Part shown: one piece after another, positions 34,128-43,329 of the stretch
How positions within the stretch are numbered: the first letter of the stretch is position 1
Layout of the letters: each line of letters starts with the position of its first letter
Assembly: GCF_033042135.1 (NCBI RefSeq)
Contig: NZ_WBXM01000002.1
Coordinates: forward strand, 372,001-436,000
Source: Haloechinothrix sp033042135
GTDB lineage: Bacteria > Actinomycetota > Actinomycetes > Mycobacteriales > Pseudonocardiaceae
DNA length: 64,000 nucleotides
Direction: 5' to 3'
The notes under the pieces: model-generated
The model's database searches: none
The model's input: the letters and a program-made list of their open reading frames with translations, nothing else
What the model was told of the DNA's origin: nothing
Made by a program: the position numbers and the translations under genes

Positions 34128-35206
34128 ACGCGGTGCAGGCTTCGCGATCGAAGATGCCGGGCATCATTCATGCCTACAGTGACAGGATCCCGATCCCGGA
34201 CGACGCTACGGTGGTCACGCTGGGGGAGGGCAACACCCCGCTGATCGACGCCCCCCGGCTGTCCGAATTGACCGGATGCGACGTCTACGTCAAGATCGAG
34301 GGGGCCAACCCAACGGGATCCTTCAAGGATCGTGGCATGACCGTGGCGATCACCCACGCGCTGGCCAGCGGCATCAAGGCGGTGCTGTGCGCTTCCACAG
34401 GCAACACCTCGGCCTCGGCTGCGGCCTACGCCGCGAGGGCCGGGCTGACCTGCGCGGTGCTGGTGCCGCAGGGCAAGATCGCGATGGGGAAGCTTGCGCA
34501 GGCCACGCTGCACGGCGCGCGACTGCTGCAGATCGACGGGAACTTCGACGACTGCCTCGAGCTGGCCCGCAAGACGGCGCTCGATCACCCGGTCACCCTG
34601 GTGAACTCGGTCAATCCCGTGCGGCTGGTCGGACAGAAGACCGCGGCCTGGGAGATCTGCGACACCCTGGGCCGCGCGCCGGACGTGCACTGCCTGCCGG
34701 TCGGTAACGCGGGCAACATCACCGCCTACTGGGCGGGATACAACGAATACGCGGGCGATCATGTGATCGACGCCACGCCACGCATGTTCGGCTTCCAGGC
34801 CGCCGGCGCGGCGCCGCTCGTGCATGGGGAGCCGGTCGCCGATCCCGATACCATCGCGACCGCGATCCGAGTGGGCAGCCCCGCCTCGTGGGATCCGGCG
34901 GTCGAGGCGAAGAACTCCTCCGGCGGGCTGTTCGACGCGGTGACCGACGACCAGATCCTCGCGGCCTACCGGCTACTCGCCGCTTCCGAGGGGATCTTCG
35001 TGGAGCCCGCTTCCGCTGCCGGAGTCGCTGGCCTGCTGCAGAGCGCATCCGACGGGCGCATCGCACCGGGTTCGCTCGTGGTGTGCACGGTGACCGGCCA
35101 CGGCCTCAAGGATCCGGCGACGGCGCTGGAGGGCAACGTGGAGGTCGAGCCGTTACCCGTGGATCCCCAGGCAGTGGTCACGGCGCTACAGCTCGACGGC
35201 GAGTAG
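34124..35206 (+). CDS. thrC: Threonine synthase
   Basis: The 360-residue PLP enzyme of fold type II converts O-phosphohomoserine to threonine. It has TLGEGNTPL, the PLP Lys68 in GSFKDRGM, the substrate loop ASTGNTSAS and the phosphate-binding GNAGNI. GTG 34124 overlaps the hom stop (GTGA). The short form of the enzyme is usual in actinobacteria. thrB begins 18 bases downstream. Confidence 0.96.
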   Translation: MNAVQASRSKMPGIIHAYSDRIPIPDDATVVTLGEGNTPLIDAPRLSELTGCDVYVKIEGANPTGSFKDRGMTVAITHALASGIKAVLCASTGNTSASAAAYAARAGLTCAVLVPQGKIAMGKLAQATLHGARLLQIDGNFDDCLELARKTALDHPVTLVNSVNPVRLVGQKTAAWEICDTLGRAPDVHCLPVGNAGNITAYWAGYNEYAGDHVIDATPRMFGFQAAGAAPLVHGEPVADPDTIATAIRVGSPASWDPAVEAKNSSGGLFDAVTDDQILAAYRLLAASEGIFVEPASAAGVAGLLQSASDGRIAPGSLVVCTVTGHGLKDPATALEGNVEVEPLPVDPQAVVTALQLDGE

Positions 35207-35224
35207 GGCGAGTAGGGAGCAGGC

Positions 35225-36124
35225 GTGATCGGATTCCGTGTCACTGTGCCCGCGTCGACGGCCAACCTCGGCCCCGGCTTCGACACCTTCGGGCTCGCCC
35301 TCGGGCGGTACGAGATCGTCGAACTGCGGGCGCTCGACGACGGGCTGCTGGTCGAGCCGGTCGACGCGGGCGCAGGCGACGTCTCCGACGTACCGACCGG
35401 TGAGGAACACCTGGTGGTGCGCGCGCTGCGACGAGCCTGCCGGCATCTCGACGTGCGACCGCCGGGCCTGTACCTGCGCTGCCATCACGCGATCCCCCAC
35501 GCCCGCGGGCTCGGCTCGTCGGCGGCGGCCGCGGTCGCCGGGATCGCGGCTGGATACGCGTTGGCGGACAAGGACCTCGACGGCGCCGCGCTCGAGCTGG
35601 CCGCCGAACTGGAGGGCCATGCCGACAACGCCGCCGCGAGCCTGCTCGGCGGGCTCGTGCTGGCCTGGCAGGACGGCGGCGAGAGCTGCGGCGGCACGCG
35701 CTGGCAAGCAGAACGGCTCGAACCGCACCCGACCGTTCGCCCGGTCGTGGCGGTGGCCGATGCCCGATCGTCGACAGCGCAGGCACGGGGCCTGCTGCCG
35801 GAACGCGTGCCGCACGCCGACGCCGCGTTCACGGCGGGCCGCGCCGCGCTGGGCCTGCACGCGCTCACCACCGACCCGCGGCTGCTGCTCGCGGGCACCG
35901 AGGACCGGTTGCACCAGCAGTACCGGGAAGCCGCCTACCCGGAGACGATCCGGCTGGTCCGCGACCTGCGCGCACGTGGGGTGGCAGCCACGGTCTCCGG
36001 CGGCGGGCCGAGCGTGCTGGCGTTGACCACCGATGGTGAGCTACCCGAAGGGGCCGACCTCTCCGGGTTCACCACCGCCGAGCTGCCGATCGATCGTACC
36101 GGGGTTCGGATCGCCAGGCTATGA
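35225..36124 (+). CDS. thrB: Homoserine kinase
   Basis: A 299-residue GHMP kinase that phosphorylates homoserine. Motif 1 is PASTANLGPGFDTFG, the ATP-binding motif 2 is PHARGLGSSAAAAVAG and motif 3 is ATVSGGGPSVLAL. The start at 35225 is GTG behind a GGGAGCAGG site. It closes the lysA-hom-thrC-thrB operon; the following 650 bases belong to the rho leader. Confidence 0.95.
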   Translation: MIGFRVTVPASTANLGPGFDTFGLALGRYEIVELRALDDGLLVEPVDAGAGDVSDVPTGEEHLVVRALRRACRHLDVRPPGLYLRCHHAIPHARGLGSSAAAAVAGIAAGYALADKDLDGAALELAAELEGHADNAAASLLGGLVLAWQDGGESCGGTRWQAERLEPHPTVRPVVAVADARSSTAQARGLLPERVPHADAAFTAGRAALGLHALTTDPRLLLAGTEDRLHQQYREAAYPETIRLVRDLRARGVAATVSGGGPSVLALTTDGELPEGADLSGFTTAELPIDRTGVRIARL

Positions 36125-36228
36125 CGGTCCGCCAGTCGTGGGCTGCCCGCGTGCGGCCTACGGGCAGCCCACGGGCAGCGCCAGCCGGCTCAGTGGTCGT
36201 GGCTGACACGCCGGAACGGGGGTGGTTG

Positions 36229-36257
36229 TTGCGTGGTGCGGGGCGGGAGTTTACGCT
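36229..36257 (+). promoter_or_regulatory. Candidate rho promoter
   Basis: TTGCGT (36229-36234), 17 bp, TACGCT (36252-36257). The -10 is the same hexamer seen before several leaderless genes here. It would give rho a 5' untranslated region of about 515 nt. Confidence 0.5.
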
Positions 36258-36406
36258 CGGAGGTGTTCGTTCACCGTGCGGATTCCGCACCTGGTGCGCC
36301 ATCCGGGTTTCTTCCCGGGACGCATCTGTCACCTCATGCACCCTCCCGGCCCGGCGGTCTGGGAGGGCTGTAAAGGTGGGTTCCCGGTTGTCACGGTGGC
36401 CGATGC

Positions 36407-36439
36407 CGCGTACCTCTGGGTACCTGTCGGAGGTACGCG
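36407..36439 (+). ncRNA. Stable hairpin in the rho leader
   Basis: Perfect 10-bp arms CGCGTACCTC (36407-36416) and GAGGTACGCG (36430-36439) with a 13-nt loop, in the middle of the untranslated rho leader. It could be part of a regulatory leader structure. The rest of 36125-36779 contains no supported gene. Confidence 0.5.
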
Positions 36440-36587
36440 TATCCCGTGCTTGCGGCTCTGCCGTGGTTGTGTATCCATCATCCCGCCAGACCCGCTTGCA
36501 CAAGGGCGGATATGAGCCCTGCTGACAGCGTGCGGCTCGCGGTGGAAGGGAGCCCGCGGAGCAGCAGGCTCGCGTGCGGGGAGGCGT

Positions 36588-36617
36588 TGCCTCGGCACTT
36601 CGGGAGGCAGGGTTTTT
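36588..36617 (+). terminator. Intrinsic terminator or attenuator in the rho leader
   Basis: TGCCTC (36588-36593) pairs with GAGGCA (36604-36609) across a 10-nt loop, followed by GGG and five T (36613-36617). It is one of the few hairpins in the window with a T tract and lies 160 bases before the rho start. Confidence 0.55.
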
Positions 36618-36779
36618 GACAGCACTAGGGCAGCGGCCTGTTGTGCGTACAGCCACAGAGTGTCAACGTGCCTCCGACCGCACGTTTCTCATAGGACACG
36701 GCGCCGGGCTCGTGGCTTGGACACGGGCGGCGACTTCGCTGGTTCCCGCAGGTGCGGGGACCGGTTAGGAAGGACTTGC

Positions 36780-38762
36780 GTGAGCAACACGGATCTATTG
36801 AGCGGCAGCGTGGAAGCGGCACAGAGCCAGCCAGCATCTTCGGGGAGCGATAACGTGGCGGTAGAGACTGCGCAGGACAACAACGGTAGTACCGGGACGC
36901 CGAAGCGCCGCACCGGCGGGTTGTCCGGGATGGTGATTGCCGAGCTGCGTGAACTTGCCGTCGAGCTGGGCATCACCGACACCAAGGGGATGCGCAAGGG
37001 CGATCTCATCGCGGCGATCCGTGAGCGCCAGGGGAAGCCGAAGAGGCGCCCTGGTGACCGCGACGACAGCAACGCCCTGCCTCTCGACGGAATGACCGGT
37101 GCCGGGCAGGACGAGTCGAAGCAGGCCACGGCATCCGGTGGTGCCGCGACGCAGGCCGAGCCGACAGAGCCCGCCGCGGAGGCACCGAGCAAGGCGGATG
37201 CCGGTGCCGGGCAGCAGGACAGTGGCTCGCAGGACAGTGGCTCGCAGGACGAGGCGCCGAAGCGGGAAGGTTCCTCGCGCCGCAGGCGCGGTGCCTCTCG
37301 TGGTGGTGCAGGCAACGGCGGCAACCACGCCCAGCGGGGCGAGCAGGAAAGCCGCTCCGGTGGGCGCTCAGGGCAGCAAGGCCAGCACACGCAGGACGAG
37401 GGCGACCAGTCGCAGCGCGAGGCCGGTGAGCAGCGCAAGTCGCAGGGCGGCCAGGGTAACCAGGGCGGTAGTCAGGGGAGCAACGGTCGCTCCGGCTCGG
37501 ACGACGACGAGCGGGGCGGCGGCAGGCGGAGCAGGCGCTCGCGGGACCGCAGGCGCCGCGGCAGCCGCGGTGACAGCGGCGGCAACGATCCCGACGTCCG
37601 CGAGGACGATGTGCTGCTGCCCATCGCGGGCATCCTCGATGTGCTGGACAACTACGCGTTCGTGCGGACCTCGGGGTACCTGCCTGGCCAGCACGATGTG
37701 TACGTCTCGTTGTCGCTGGTGCGCAAGTACGGCCTGCGGAAGGGTGACGCGATCACGGGTGTCGTGCGGCAGCCGCGCGAGGGCGAGCAGCAGCGCCAGA
37801 AGTTCAACCCGCTGGTGCGCGTCGACACGATCAACGGGCTCGAGCCGGACAACCTCAAGCGCCCGGAGTTCACCAAGCTGACTCCGCTGTACCCGAACGA
37901 GCGGCTGCGGCTGGAGACCGAACCGACCAAGCTCACCACCCGGGTGATCGACCTGGTCATGCCGGTCGGTAAGGGCCAGCGAGCGCTGATCGTGTCACCA
38001 CCGAAGGCGGGCAAGACCACGATCCTGCAGGACATCGCCAACGCCATCACCACCAACAACCCGGAGTGCTGGCTGATGGTGGTGCTGGTCGACGAGCGGC
38101 CCGAAGAGGTCACCGACATGCAGCGCTCGGTCAAGGGCGAGGTCATCGCCTCCACCTTCGACCGGCCGCCGTCGGACCACACCACCGCGGCCGAACTGTC
38201 CATCGAACGCGCCAAGCGGCTGGTCGAAATGGGGCACGACGTCGTGGTGCTGCTCGATTCCATCACCAGGCTCGGCCGTGCCTACAACCTGGCGGCTCCC
38301 GCTTCGGGTCGGATCCTGTCCGGTGGTGTGGACTCGACGGCGCTGTACCCGCCCAAGCGTTTCCTCGGTGCCGCGCGCAACATCGAGGAAGGTGGCTCGC
38401 TGACGATCTTCGCTACGGCCATGGTGGAGACGGGCTCGACCATGGACACCGTGATCTTCGAGGAGTTCAAGGGCACCGGTAACGCCGAGCTCAAGCTGGA
38501 CCGCAAGATCGCCGAGCGTCGGGTGTTCCCCGCCGTGGACGTCAACCCCTCCGGGACCCGCAAGGAGGAGCTGCTGCTGTCGCCCGACGAGCTGGCGGTC
38601 ACGCACAAGCTCCACCGGGTGCTGCACGCGCTGGACTCGCAGCAGTCCATCGACCTGCTGCTCGACCGGTTGAAGAAGTCCAAGACCAACATCGAGTTCC
38701 TGATGCAGGTCTCGAAGACGGCGCCGGGGCAGGACGACGACCAGGCGGCTCAGCAGGTCTAG
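36780..38762 (+). CDS. rho: Transcription termination factor Rho
   Basis: The 660-residue protein has a Rho N-terminal SAP-like domain near residues 45-85 (MVIAELRELAVELGI), a long Gly/Arg/Ser/Gln-rich disordered insert (about 100-275) typical of actinobacteria, the RNA-binding domain (ILDVLDNYAFVRTSGYL), Walker A PPKAGKTT near 407 and the Walker B region VVLLDSITRLGRAYN. It is the hexameric RNA helicase that ends transcription. GTG 36780 follows TTAGGAAGG. The insert contains a 15-bp direct repeat (37218-37247) encoding DSGSQDSGSQD. Confidence 0.96.
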   Translation: MSNTDLLSGSVEAAQSQPASSGSDNVAVETAQDNNGSTGTPKRRTGGLSGMVIAELRELAVELGITDTKGMRKGDLIAAIRERQGKPKRRPGDRDDSNALPLDGMTGAGQDESKQATASGGAATQAEPTEPAAEAPSKADAGAGQQDSGSQDSGSQDEAPKREGSSRRRRGASRGGAGNGGNHAQRGEQESRSGGRSGQQGQHTQDEGDQSQREAGEQRKSQGGQGNQGGSQGSNGRSGSDDDERGGGRRSRRSRDRRRRGSRGDSGGNDPDVREDDVLLPIAGILDVLDNYAFVRTSGYLPGQHDVYVSLSLVRKYGLRKGDAITGVVRQPREGEQQRQKFNPLVRVDTINGLEPDNLKRPEFTKLTPLYPNERLRLETEPTKLTTRVIDLVMPVGKGQRALIVSPPKAGKTTILQDIANAITTNNPECWLMVVLVDERPEEVTDMQRSVKGEVIASTFDRPPSDHTTAAELSIERAKRLVEMGHDVVVLLDSITRLGRAYNLAAPASGRILSGGVDSTALYPPKRFLGAARNIEEGGSLTIFATAMVETGSTMDTVIFEEFKGTGNAELKLDRKIAERRVFPAVDVNPSGTRKEELLLSPDELAVTHKLHRVLHALDSQQSIDLLLDRLKKSKTNIEFLMQVSKTAPGQDDDQAAQQV

Positions 38763-38863
38763 CGCAGCGAAGCGGTACGGGTCTGCGATAATGGGTGTCC
38801 GTTGAGGTGCCGGTTCACCTCGCCAGGCGGCGGGGACCCGGTGCTCGTCACGAAAGGGTAGGC

Positions 38864-39085
38864 ATGAAGAGCGGTATCCATCCCCAGTACGTCACCACGC
38901 AGGTCACGTGTGGTTGCGGTAATACCTTCACCACGCGCAGCACCAAGGAATCGGGCGCCATCCACGTCGAGGTGTGCTCCAGCTGCCACCCGTTCTACAC
39001 GGGCAAGCAGAAGATCCTGGACACCGGCGGCCGTGTCGCACGGTTCGAGCAGCGCTACGGCAAGCGCACCGCCAAGAAGCAGTAG
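38864..39085 (+). CDS. rpmE: 50S ribosomal protein L31
   Basis: The 73-residue protein starts MKSGIHPQY and has four Cys/His zinc-ligand positions (TCGCGNTF and CSSCHPFYTGKQK), so it is the zinc-containing L31 form. It ends in the basic YGKRTAKKQ. ATG 38864 follows AAAGGGTAGG. It stands in the usual place between rho and prfA. A strong hairpin follows. Confidence 0.97.
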   Translation: MKSGIHPQYVTTQVTCGCGNTFTTRSTKESGAIHVEVCSSCHPFYTGKQKILDTGGRVARFEQRYGKRTAKKQ

Positions 39086-39097
39086 CTGGGTTCCAGA

Positions 39098-39144
39098 CAC
39101 ACCTCCGGCCCGCCCCCGCCTTGTGCGGGGGCGGGCGTGGTGTG
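39098..39144 (+). terminator. Strong hairpin after rpmE
   Basis: A perfect 12-bp GC stem (39108-39119 and 39125-39136) with a 5-nt loop, extended by an outer stem ACACAC/GTGTGT at 39098-39103 and 39139-39144. No T tract. Confidence 0.75.
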
Positions 39145-39190
39145 TAGGCCGGTTCGACGCACCCGCTTTCGGGCAGGGCAGGATGAGGAC

Positions 39191-40279
39191 ATGGTGGATC
39201 GGGATTCGCTGCAGGGGCTGCTCGCGGAGCATGCCGAGTTGGAAAGCCAGCTCGGTGATCCCGAGGTGCACGCCGACGCCGATCGCGCCCGCAAGCTCGG
39301 CAGGCGGTACGCGGAGCTCACGCCGATCGTGAAGACGATCCATCAGCTGGACGCCGCCCGCGGTGATCTGGAGGCGGCGCGGGAGCTGGCACGGGAGGAC
39401 CCGTCGTTCGCAGGCGAGATCGACCGGCTGTCCGAACGGATCCCGGAGCTGGAGTCCCGGCTGGCCGAGCAGCTGCTGCCGAGGGACCCGTACGACTCGT
39501 CGGACGTGGTCATGGAGATCAAGTCCGGCGCGGGCGGCGAGGAGTCGGCGCTGTTCGCCGCCGACCTGCTGCAGATGTACTTGCGCTATGTCGAGCAGAT
39601 GGGGTGGAAGGCCGTGGTGCTGGACGCCACGGAGTCGGATCTGGGCGGGTACAAGGACGTCACGGTGTCGATCAAGGCCAACGGTGACGGCCCCGACGGG
39701 GTATGGGCCCGATTGAAGTACGAGGGCGGTGTGCATCGCGTGCAGCGCGTGCCGACCACCGAGTCGCAGGGTCGTATCCACACTTCGGCGGCAGGCGTGC
39801 TGATCTACCCCGAGCCCGAGGAGATCGAGGTCGAGGTGGATCCGAACGACGTGCGCATCGACGTGTTCCGCGCATCGGGGCCCGGTGGCCAGAGCGTCAA
39901 CACCACCGATTCCGCGGTGCGCATCACCCACCTGCCAACGGGGGTGGTGGTGTCCTGCCAGAACGAGAAGTCCCAGATCCAGAACAAGGCGCGCGCCATG
40001 CAGGTGCTGCAGGCTCGGTTGCAGGCCATGGCTGAGGAAGAAGCGGCGGCCAAGGCCTCCGACACGCGGCGCTCGCAGGTACGCACCGTGGATCGCTCGG
40101 AGCGGGTGCGTACCTACAACTTCCCGGAGAACCGGATCTCCGATCACCGGGTGAACTACAAGGCCTACAACCTCGACCAGGTGCTCGCCGGTGACCTCAG
40201 CGGTGTGATCAACGCGCTGCGGGAAGCCGACCGCACCGAGAAGCTCGCCGAGCAGGCGTCCCCAACCGCTGACGGGTGA
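39191..40279 (+). CDS. prfA: Peptide chain release factor 1
   Basis: The 362-residue class I release factor reads UAA and UAG stop codons. The GGQ motif is in ASGPGGQSVN near residue 230, and the recognition region lies upstream in domain 2 (KYEGGVHRVQRVP). The end contains RVRTYNFPENRISDHRVN. ATG 39191 or GTG 39194 may be used; GGATGAGG stands just upstream and favours the second slightly. prmC, encoding its methyltransferase, is the next gene. Confidence 0.96.
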   Translation: MVDRDSLQGLLAEHAELESQLGDPEVHADADRARKLGRRYAELTPIVKTIHQLDAARGDLEAARELAREDPSFAGEIDRLSERIPELESRLAEQLLPRDPYDSSDVVMEIKSGAGGEESALFAADLLQMYLRYVEQMGWKAVVLDATESDLGGYKDVTVSIKANGDGPDGVWARLKYEGGVHRVQRVPTTESQGRIHTSAAGVLIYPEPEEIEVEVDPNDVRIDVFRASGPGGQSVNTTDSAVRITHLPTGVVVSCQNEKSQIQNKARAMQVLQARLQAMAEEEAAAKASDTRRSQVRTVDRSERVRTYNFPENRISDHRVNYKAYNLDQVLAGDLSGVINALREADRTEKLAEQASPTADG

Positions 40280-40411
40280 TGCGCGTGTCCAGCGCTCGGG
40301 CACCCGATGACGTGTGCACCGGAAACCGGTGTGCTCGACACGACATACCCGATCACCCATGGTGAGGTGTCGAACAGCCGGATGCGCCGGCACTGGGATT
40401 AAGGTGAGGCC

Positions 40412-41278
40412 GTGCGTAGACAACCGTTGCGACTGGCCGTACTCGAGGCAACCAGGATTCTCGAGGACGCGGGTGTCGAGTCGCCGCGCACCGACGCCGA
40501 GTTGCTCGCGGCGCACGTGCTCGGGGTGGAGCGGACCGAGCTGCCGCTGGTTCCGCTGGTGGATCCGCAGGTGGTCGACGCGCTCGGCCAGCTGGTCACG
40601 CAGCGGGCCAAGCGCATCCCGCTGCAACACATCACCGGCTGGGCGGCCATTGGCGCGATTACCGTGGACGTCGGTCCTGGCGTGTTCGTCCCTCGCCCGG
40701 AAACCGATCTGCTGCTGTCCTGGGGGCTCGACCTGCTGTCGGCGCGGGAGTTCCCCGTGGTCGTTGACCTGTGTACCGGTTCGGGAGCGCTGGCGCTGGC
40801 TGTGGCCCACGCCCGCCCCGACGCGCAGGTTTACGCCGTGGACAACGACACCACGGCGCTCGCGTGGGCGCGCCGCAATGCCGACGCCCGGGCCTCCGCA
40901 GGGGACAACCCGATCCGCCTGTACTCCGGAGACATCACCGACGGTCGCCTGTTCGTCGAGCTGGACGGCCTCGTCGACCTCGTGCTGTGCAACCCCCCGT
41001 ACGTGTCCCGGAACAAGACGCTGCCGCCCGAGGTCGCCGACCACGATCCTGGTCACGCCGTCTTTGCCGACGACGGCGGGCTCGCGTTGATCAAGAGCGC
41101 GGTGTCGCTGGCCGCCCGGCTGCTCAAACCGGGCGGCGGGGTCGCCATCGAGCACGACGACGATCACGCGCAACCGGTCACCACACTGCTGTCACAGCGC
41201 AAGGTGCTCTCCGAGATCGCCGACCACACGGACCTCGCGGGCCGTCCCCGCTTCGTCACCGCCCGCAGGACCGGCTGA
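40412..41278 (+). CDS. prmC: Release factor glutamine methyltransferase
   Basis: The 288-residue SAM-dependent methyltransferase modifies the Gln of the GGQ motif in release factors. It has VFVPRPETDLLL, the SAM site VVDLCTGSGALALAVA and the catalytic NPPYVSRN near residue 193. GTG 40412 is preceded by TAAGGT with 6 bases between, suggesting a leaderless transcript from its own promoter, although AAGGTGAGG could also serve as ribosome binding site. Confidence 0.95.
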   Translation: MRRQPLRLAVLEATRILEDAGVESPRTDAELLAAHVLGVERTELPLVPLVDPQVVDALGQLVTQRAKRIPLQHITGWAAIGAITVDVGPGVFVPRPETDLLLSWGLDLLSAREFPVVVDLCTGSGALALAVAHARPDAQVYAVDNDTTALAWARRNADARASAGDNPIRLYSGDITDGRLFVELDGLVDLVLCNPPYVSRNKTLPPEVADHDPGHAVFADDGGLALIKSAVSLAARLLKPGGGVAIEHDDDHAQPVTTLLSQRKVLSEIADHTDLAGRPRFVTARRTG

Positions 41279-41298
41279 GCTCGGCGCGGCGCAGGGTG

Positions 41299-41353
41299 CG
41301 AGCCGAAGGACTCCTTCGATACCGGATGTGTACCCAAGGGGCCCTTCGGCTCG
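41299..41353 (+). terminator. Inverted repeat after prmC
   Basis: CGAGCCGAAGG (41299-41309) and CCTTCGGCTCG (41343-41353), perfect 11 bp with a 33-nt loop, between prmC and the next gene. Confidence 0.5.
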
Positions 41354-41442
41354 CCCCTCCTTCCGCCCGCCCGGATCGGGGTGCCGCGTTGTGTGGGTGG
41401 GGGCGGGAATCGGGCGGGTGGACCAGAGCTAGGCTCAGGGTT

Positions 41443-42090
41443 GTGAGTACCGTCTACGATTGCGCGGATCAGCAGGCACGGGCAGCGGGTCTGACCGCGG
41501 CGGCAGCGGCGGTGCGTTCGGGTCAGCTCGTGGTCATCCCGACAGACACCGTGTACGGCATCGGCTGCGACGCGTTTTCCACCGGGGGAGTGCGGGCGCT
41601 GCTGCGTGCCAAACAACGCGGTCCGGACATGCCGGTCGGAGTGCTGGTGGGCTCATGGTCCACCATCGACGGCCTGGTGCTCGGCGTGCCAGATCAGGCC
41701 CGCGCGCTGGTCGAGGCCTTCTGGCCCGGCGACGTGTCGATCGTGCTGCACCACGCCCCGAGCCTGGCTTGGGATCTCGGCAGCACGAAGGGCACCGTGA
41801 TGCTGCGAATGCCGCTGCACCCGGTGGCACTGGAGCTGTTGCGCGAAGTGGGGCCGATGGCGGTATCCAGCGCCAACACCTCGGGTCAGCCCCCAGCCGC
41901 GACCGCGGAGGAGGCGCGTTCGCAGCTCGGCGACTCGGTGGGCGTCTACCTGGACGGCGGGCCGTCAGGGGAAGCCGTGCCGTCCACCATTGTGGATCTC
42001 ACCGGTGACGAACCGGTCGTGCTCCGCGAGGGAGCAGTCACGGTGGACGCCATCTCCGAGGTCCTCGGTACGGACGTGACGGCGAACTGA
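41443..42090 (+). CDS. L-threonylcarbamoyladenylate synthase (Sua5/YwlC/TsaC family)
   Basis: A 215-residue YrdC-fold enzyme that makes threonylcarbamoyl-AMP for the t6A37 modification of tRNA. It has VVIPTDTVYGIGCDAFS, LRAKQRGPDMPVGVLV, WPGDVSIVLH, MLRMPLHPVALEL and MAVSSANTSGQPP. It has the short single-domain form without the Sua5 C-terminal domain. GTG 41443 follows TAGGCT with 7 bases between, so it is probably leaderless. The next gene starts 9 bases after its stop. Confidence 0.94.
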   Translation: MSTVYDCADQQARAAGLTAAAAAVRSGQLVVIPTDTVYGIGCDAFSTGGVRALLRAKQRGPDMPVGVLVGSWSTIDGLVLGVPDQARALVEAFWPGDVSIVLHHAPSLAWDLGSTKGTVMLRMPLHPVALELLREVGPMAVSSANTSGQPPAATAEEARSQLGDSVGVYLDGGPSGEAVPSTIVDLTGDEPVVLREGAVTVDAISEVLGTDVTAN

Positions 42091-42099
42091 GCGGACCCT

Positions 42100-43248
42100 G
42101 TGCCCGAAACACTGAGCTTCGGCCTCCCGGTCCGGGAGTACATCCTCGTCGCCCTCACCGCGGCGGCGTTGACGTTCCTGCTGACGGGGCTGGCCAAGCG
42201 GTTCGCGATCAAGGTCAACGCCATGGCCGTCCCCCGGGCCAGGGACGTGCATGCCGCGCCGATGCCCTACATGGGGGGCTTGGCCATCTACGCCGGGGTT
42301 CTCGGCGGTATGGCGCTCGCCCACCAGTTGCCGGTGCTGCGCCGCGCCTTCGAGTTCTCGCTCGATCCGCTGGCGGTCGTCGTCGGTGGCGGACTGATCG
42401 TGCTGATCGGTGCGCTGGACGACCGCTTCGACCTTGATGCCTGGACCAAGCTGGCTGGCCAGATCACCTGCGCGGGCGTGCTGGTGCTGTTCGGCTTGCA
42501 ATGGTCGGTGTTCTGGGTGCCGTGGGGGGGTCAGGAATCCGCCCTCGGCTCGGTGCTCATCCTCGACCAGAACCAGGGCGGCCTGCTGGTCATCCTGCTC
42601 GTGGTGACCATGGTCAACGCGATGAACTTCGTCGACGGCCTCGACGGACTGGCCGCGGGTATCGGGCTCATCGCGGCAGCGGCGATCTGCGCGTTCTCGT
42701 TGGTGTTGCTGCATTCTTCGGGCGGAGATGTCAGTGCCTACCCGCCCGCGCTGATCGCGGCCACGCTGGCGGGTGCCTGCCTCGGTTTCCTGCCGCACAA
42801 CTTCCAGCCCGCGAAGATCTTCATGGGGGATTCCGGCTCGATGTTCATCGGGTTGATGCTTGCCGCCGCCAGCACCTCGGCCTCGGGCCGGGTCTCGCTA
42901 ACGCAGTACGGCGGTGCCGACACGCTCGCGCTCCTGTCACCGTTGATCGTGGTCGCCGCGGTGCTGTTCGTACCGCTGCTCGACCTGCTGATGGCGGTGA
43001 TTCGCCGCACCCGACGGGGCGAGAGCCCGTTCAGTGCGGACAAGATGCACCTGCACCATCGCCTGTTGCAGATCGGTCACTCACAGCGGCGTGCGGTGCT
43101 GTTGATCTACTTGTGGGCGGCGTTGCTCGCGTTCGGGGCGGTGGCACTGACGCTGTTCGACGCGCTCGTCGTGGTCGGGGGGTTGCTGGTTGGCCTGCTG
43201 CTTGCGGTGATCGTCTCGTCGATCCCTAGACTGAGAGTCCGGCAGTAG
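42100..43248 (+). CDS. WecA/MraY-family undecaprenyl-phosphate sugar-1-phosphate transferase
   Basis: The 382-residue polytopic protein (about 11 helices) transfers a GlcNAc-1-phosphate-type sugar to a polyprenyl phosphate lipid. It has PMGGLAI-like PYMGGLAIY, the Asp-rich GALDDRFDLDAWTKL, NAMNFVDGLDGLAAG, FMGDSGSMFIG and the cytoplasmic DKMHLHHRLLQIGHSQ of the WecA branch. In mycobacteria the homologue is involved in arabinogalactan linker synthesis. It lies between the TsaC-like gene and atpI, the usual order in actinobacteria. Confidence 0.92.
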   Translation: MPETLSFGLPVREYILVALTAAALTFLLTGLAKRFAIKVNAMAVPRARDVHAAPMPYMGGLAIYAGVLGGMALAHQLPVLRRAFEFSLDPLAVVVGGGLIVLIGALDDRFDLDAWTKLAGQITCAGVLVLFGLQWSVFWVPWGGQESALGSVLILDQNQGGLLVILLVVTMVNAMNFVDGLDGLAAGIGLIAAAAICAFSLVLLHSSGGDVSAYPPALIAATLAGACLGFLPHNFQPAKIFMGDSGSMFIGLMLAAASTSASGRVSLTQYGGADTLALLSPLIVVAAVLFVPLLDLLMAVIRRTRRGESPFSADKMHLHHRLLQIGHSQRRAVLLIYLWAALLAFGAVALTLFDALVVVGGLLVGLLLAVIVSSIPRLRVRQ

Positions 43249-43329
43249 CAGACGCGGGCGGGCACGGCGGTGCCGAGCGAGCACGCGCGTACTGCGAGTC
43301 AGCCACGCAGGTACACGAAGGGGCATCGG

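Noticed and set aside
36616..36644. TTGACA as the -35 of a rho-proximal promoter
   Set aside because: The TTGACA is made by the T tract of a terminator-like hairpin, and no acceptable -10 follows at 16-19 bp.
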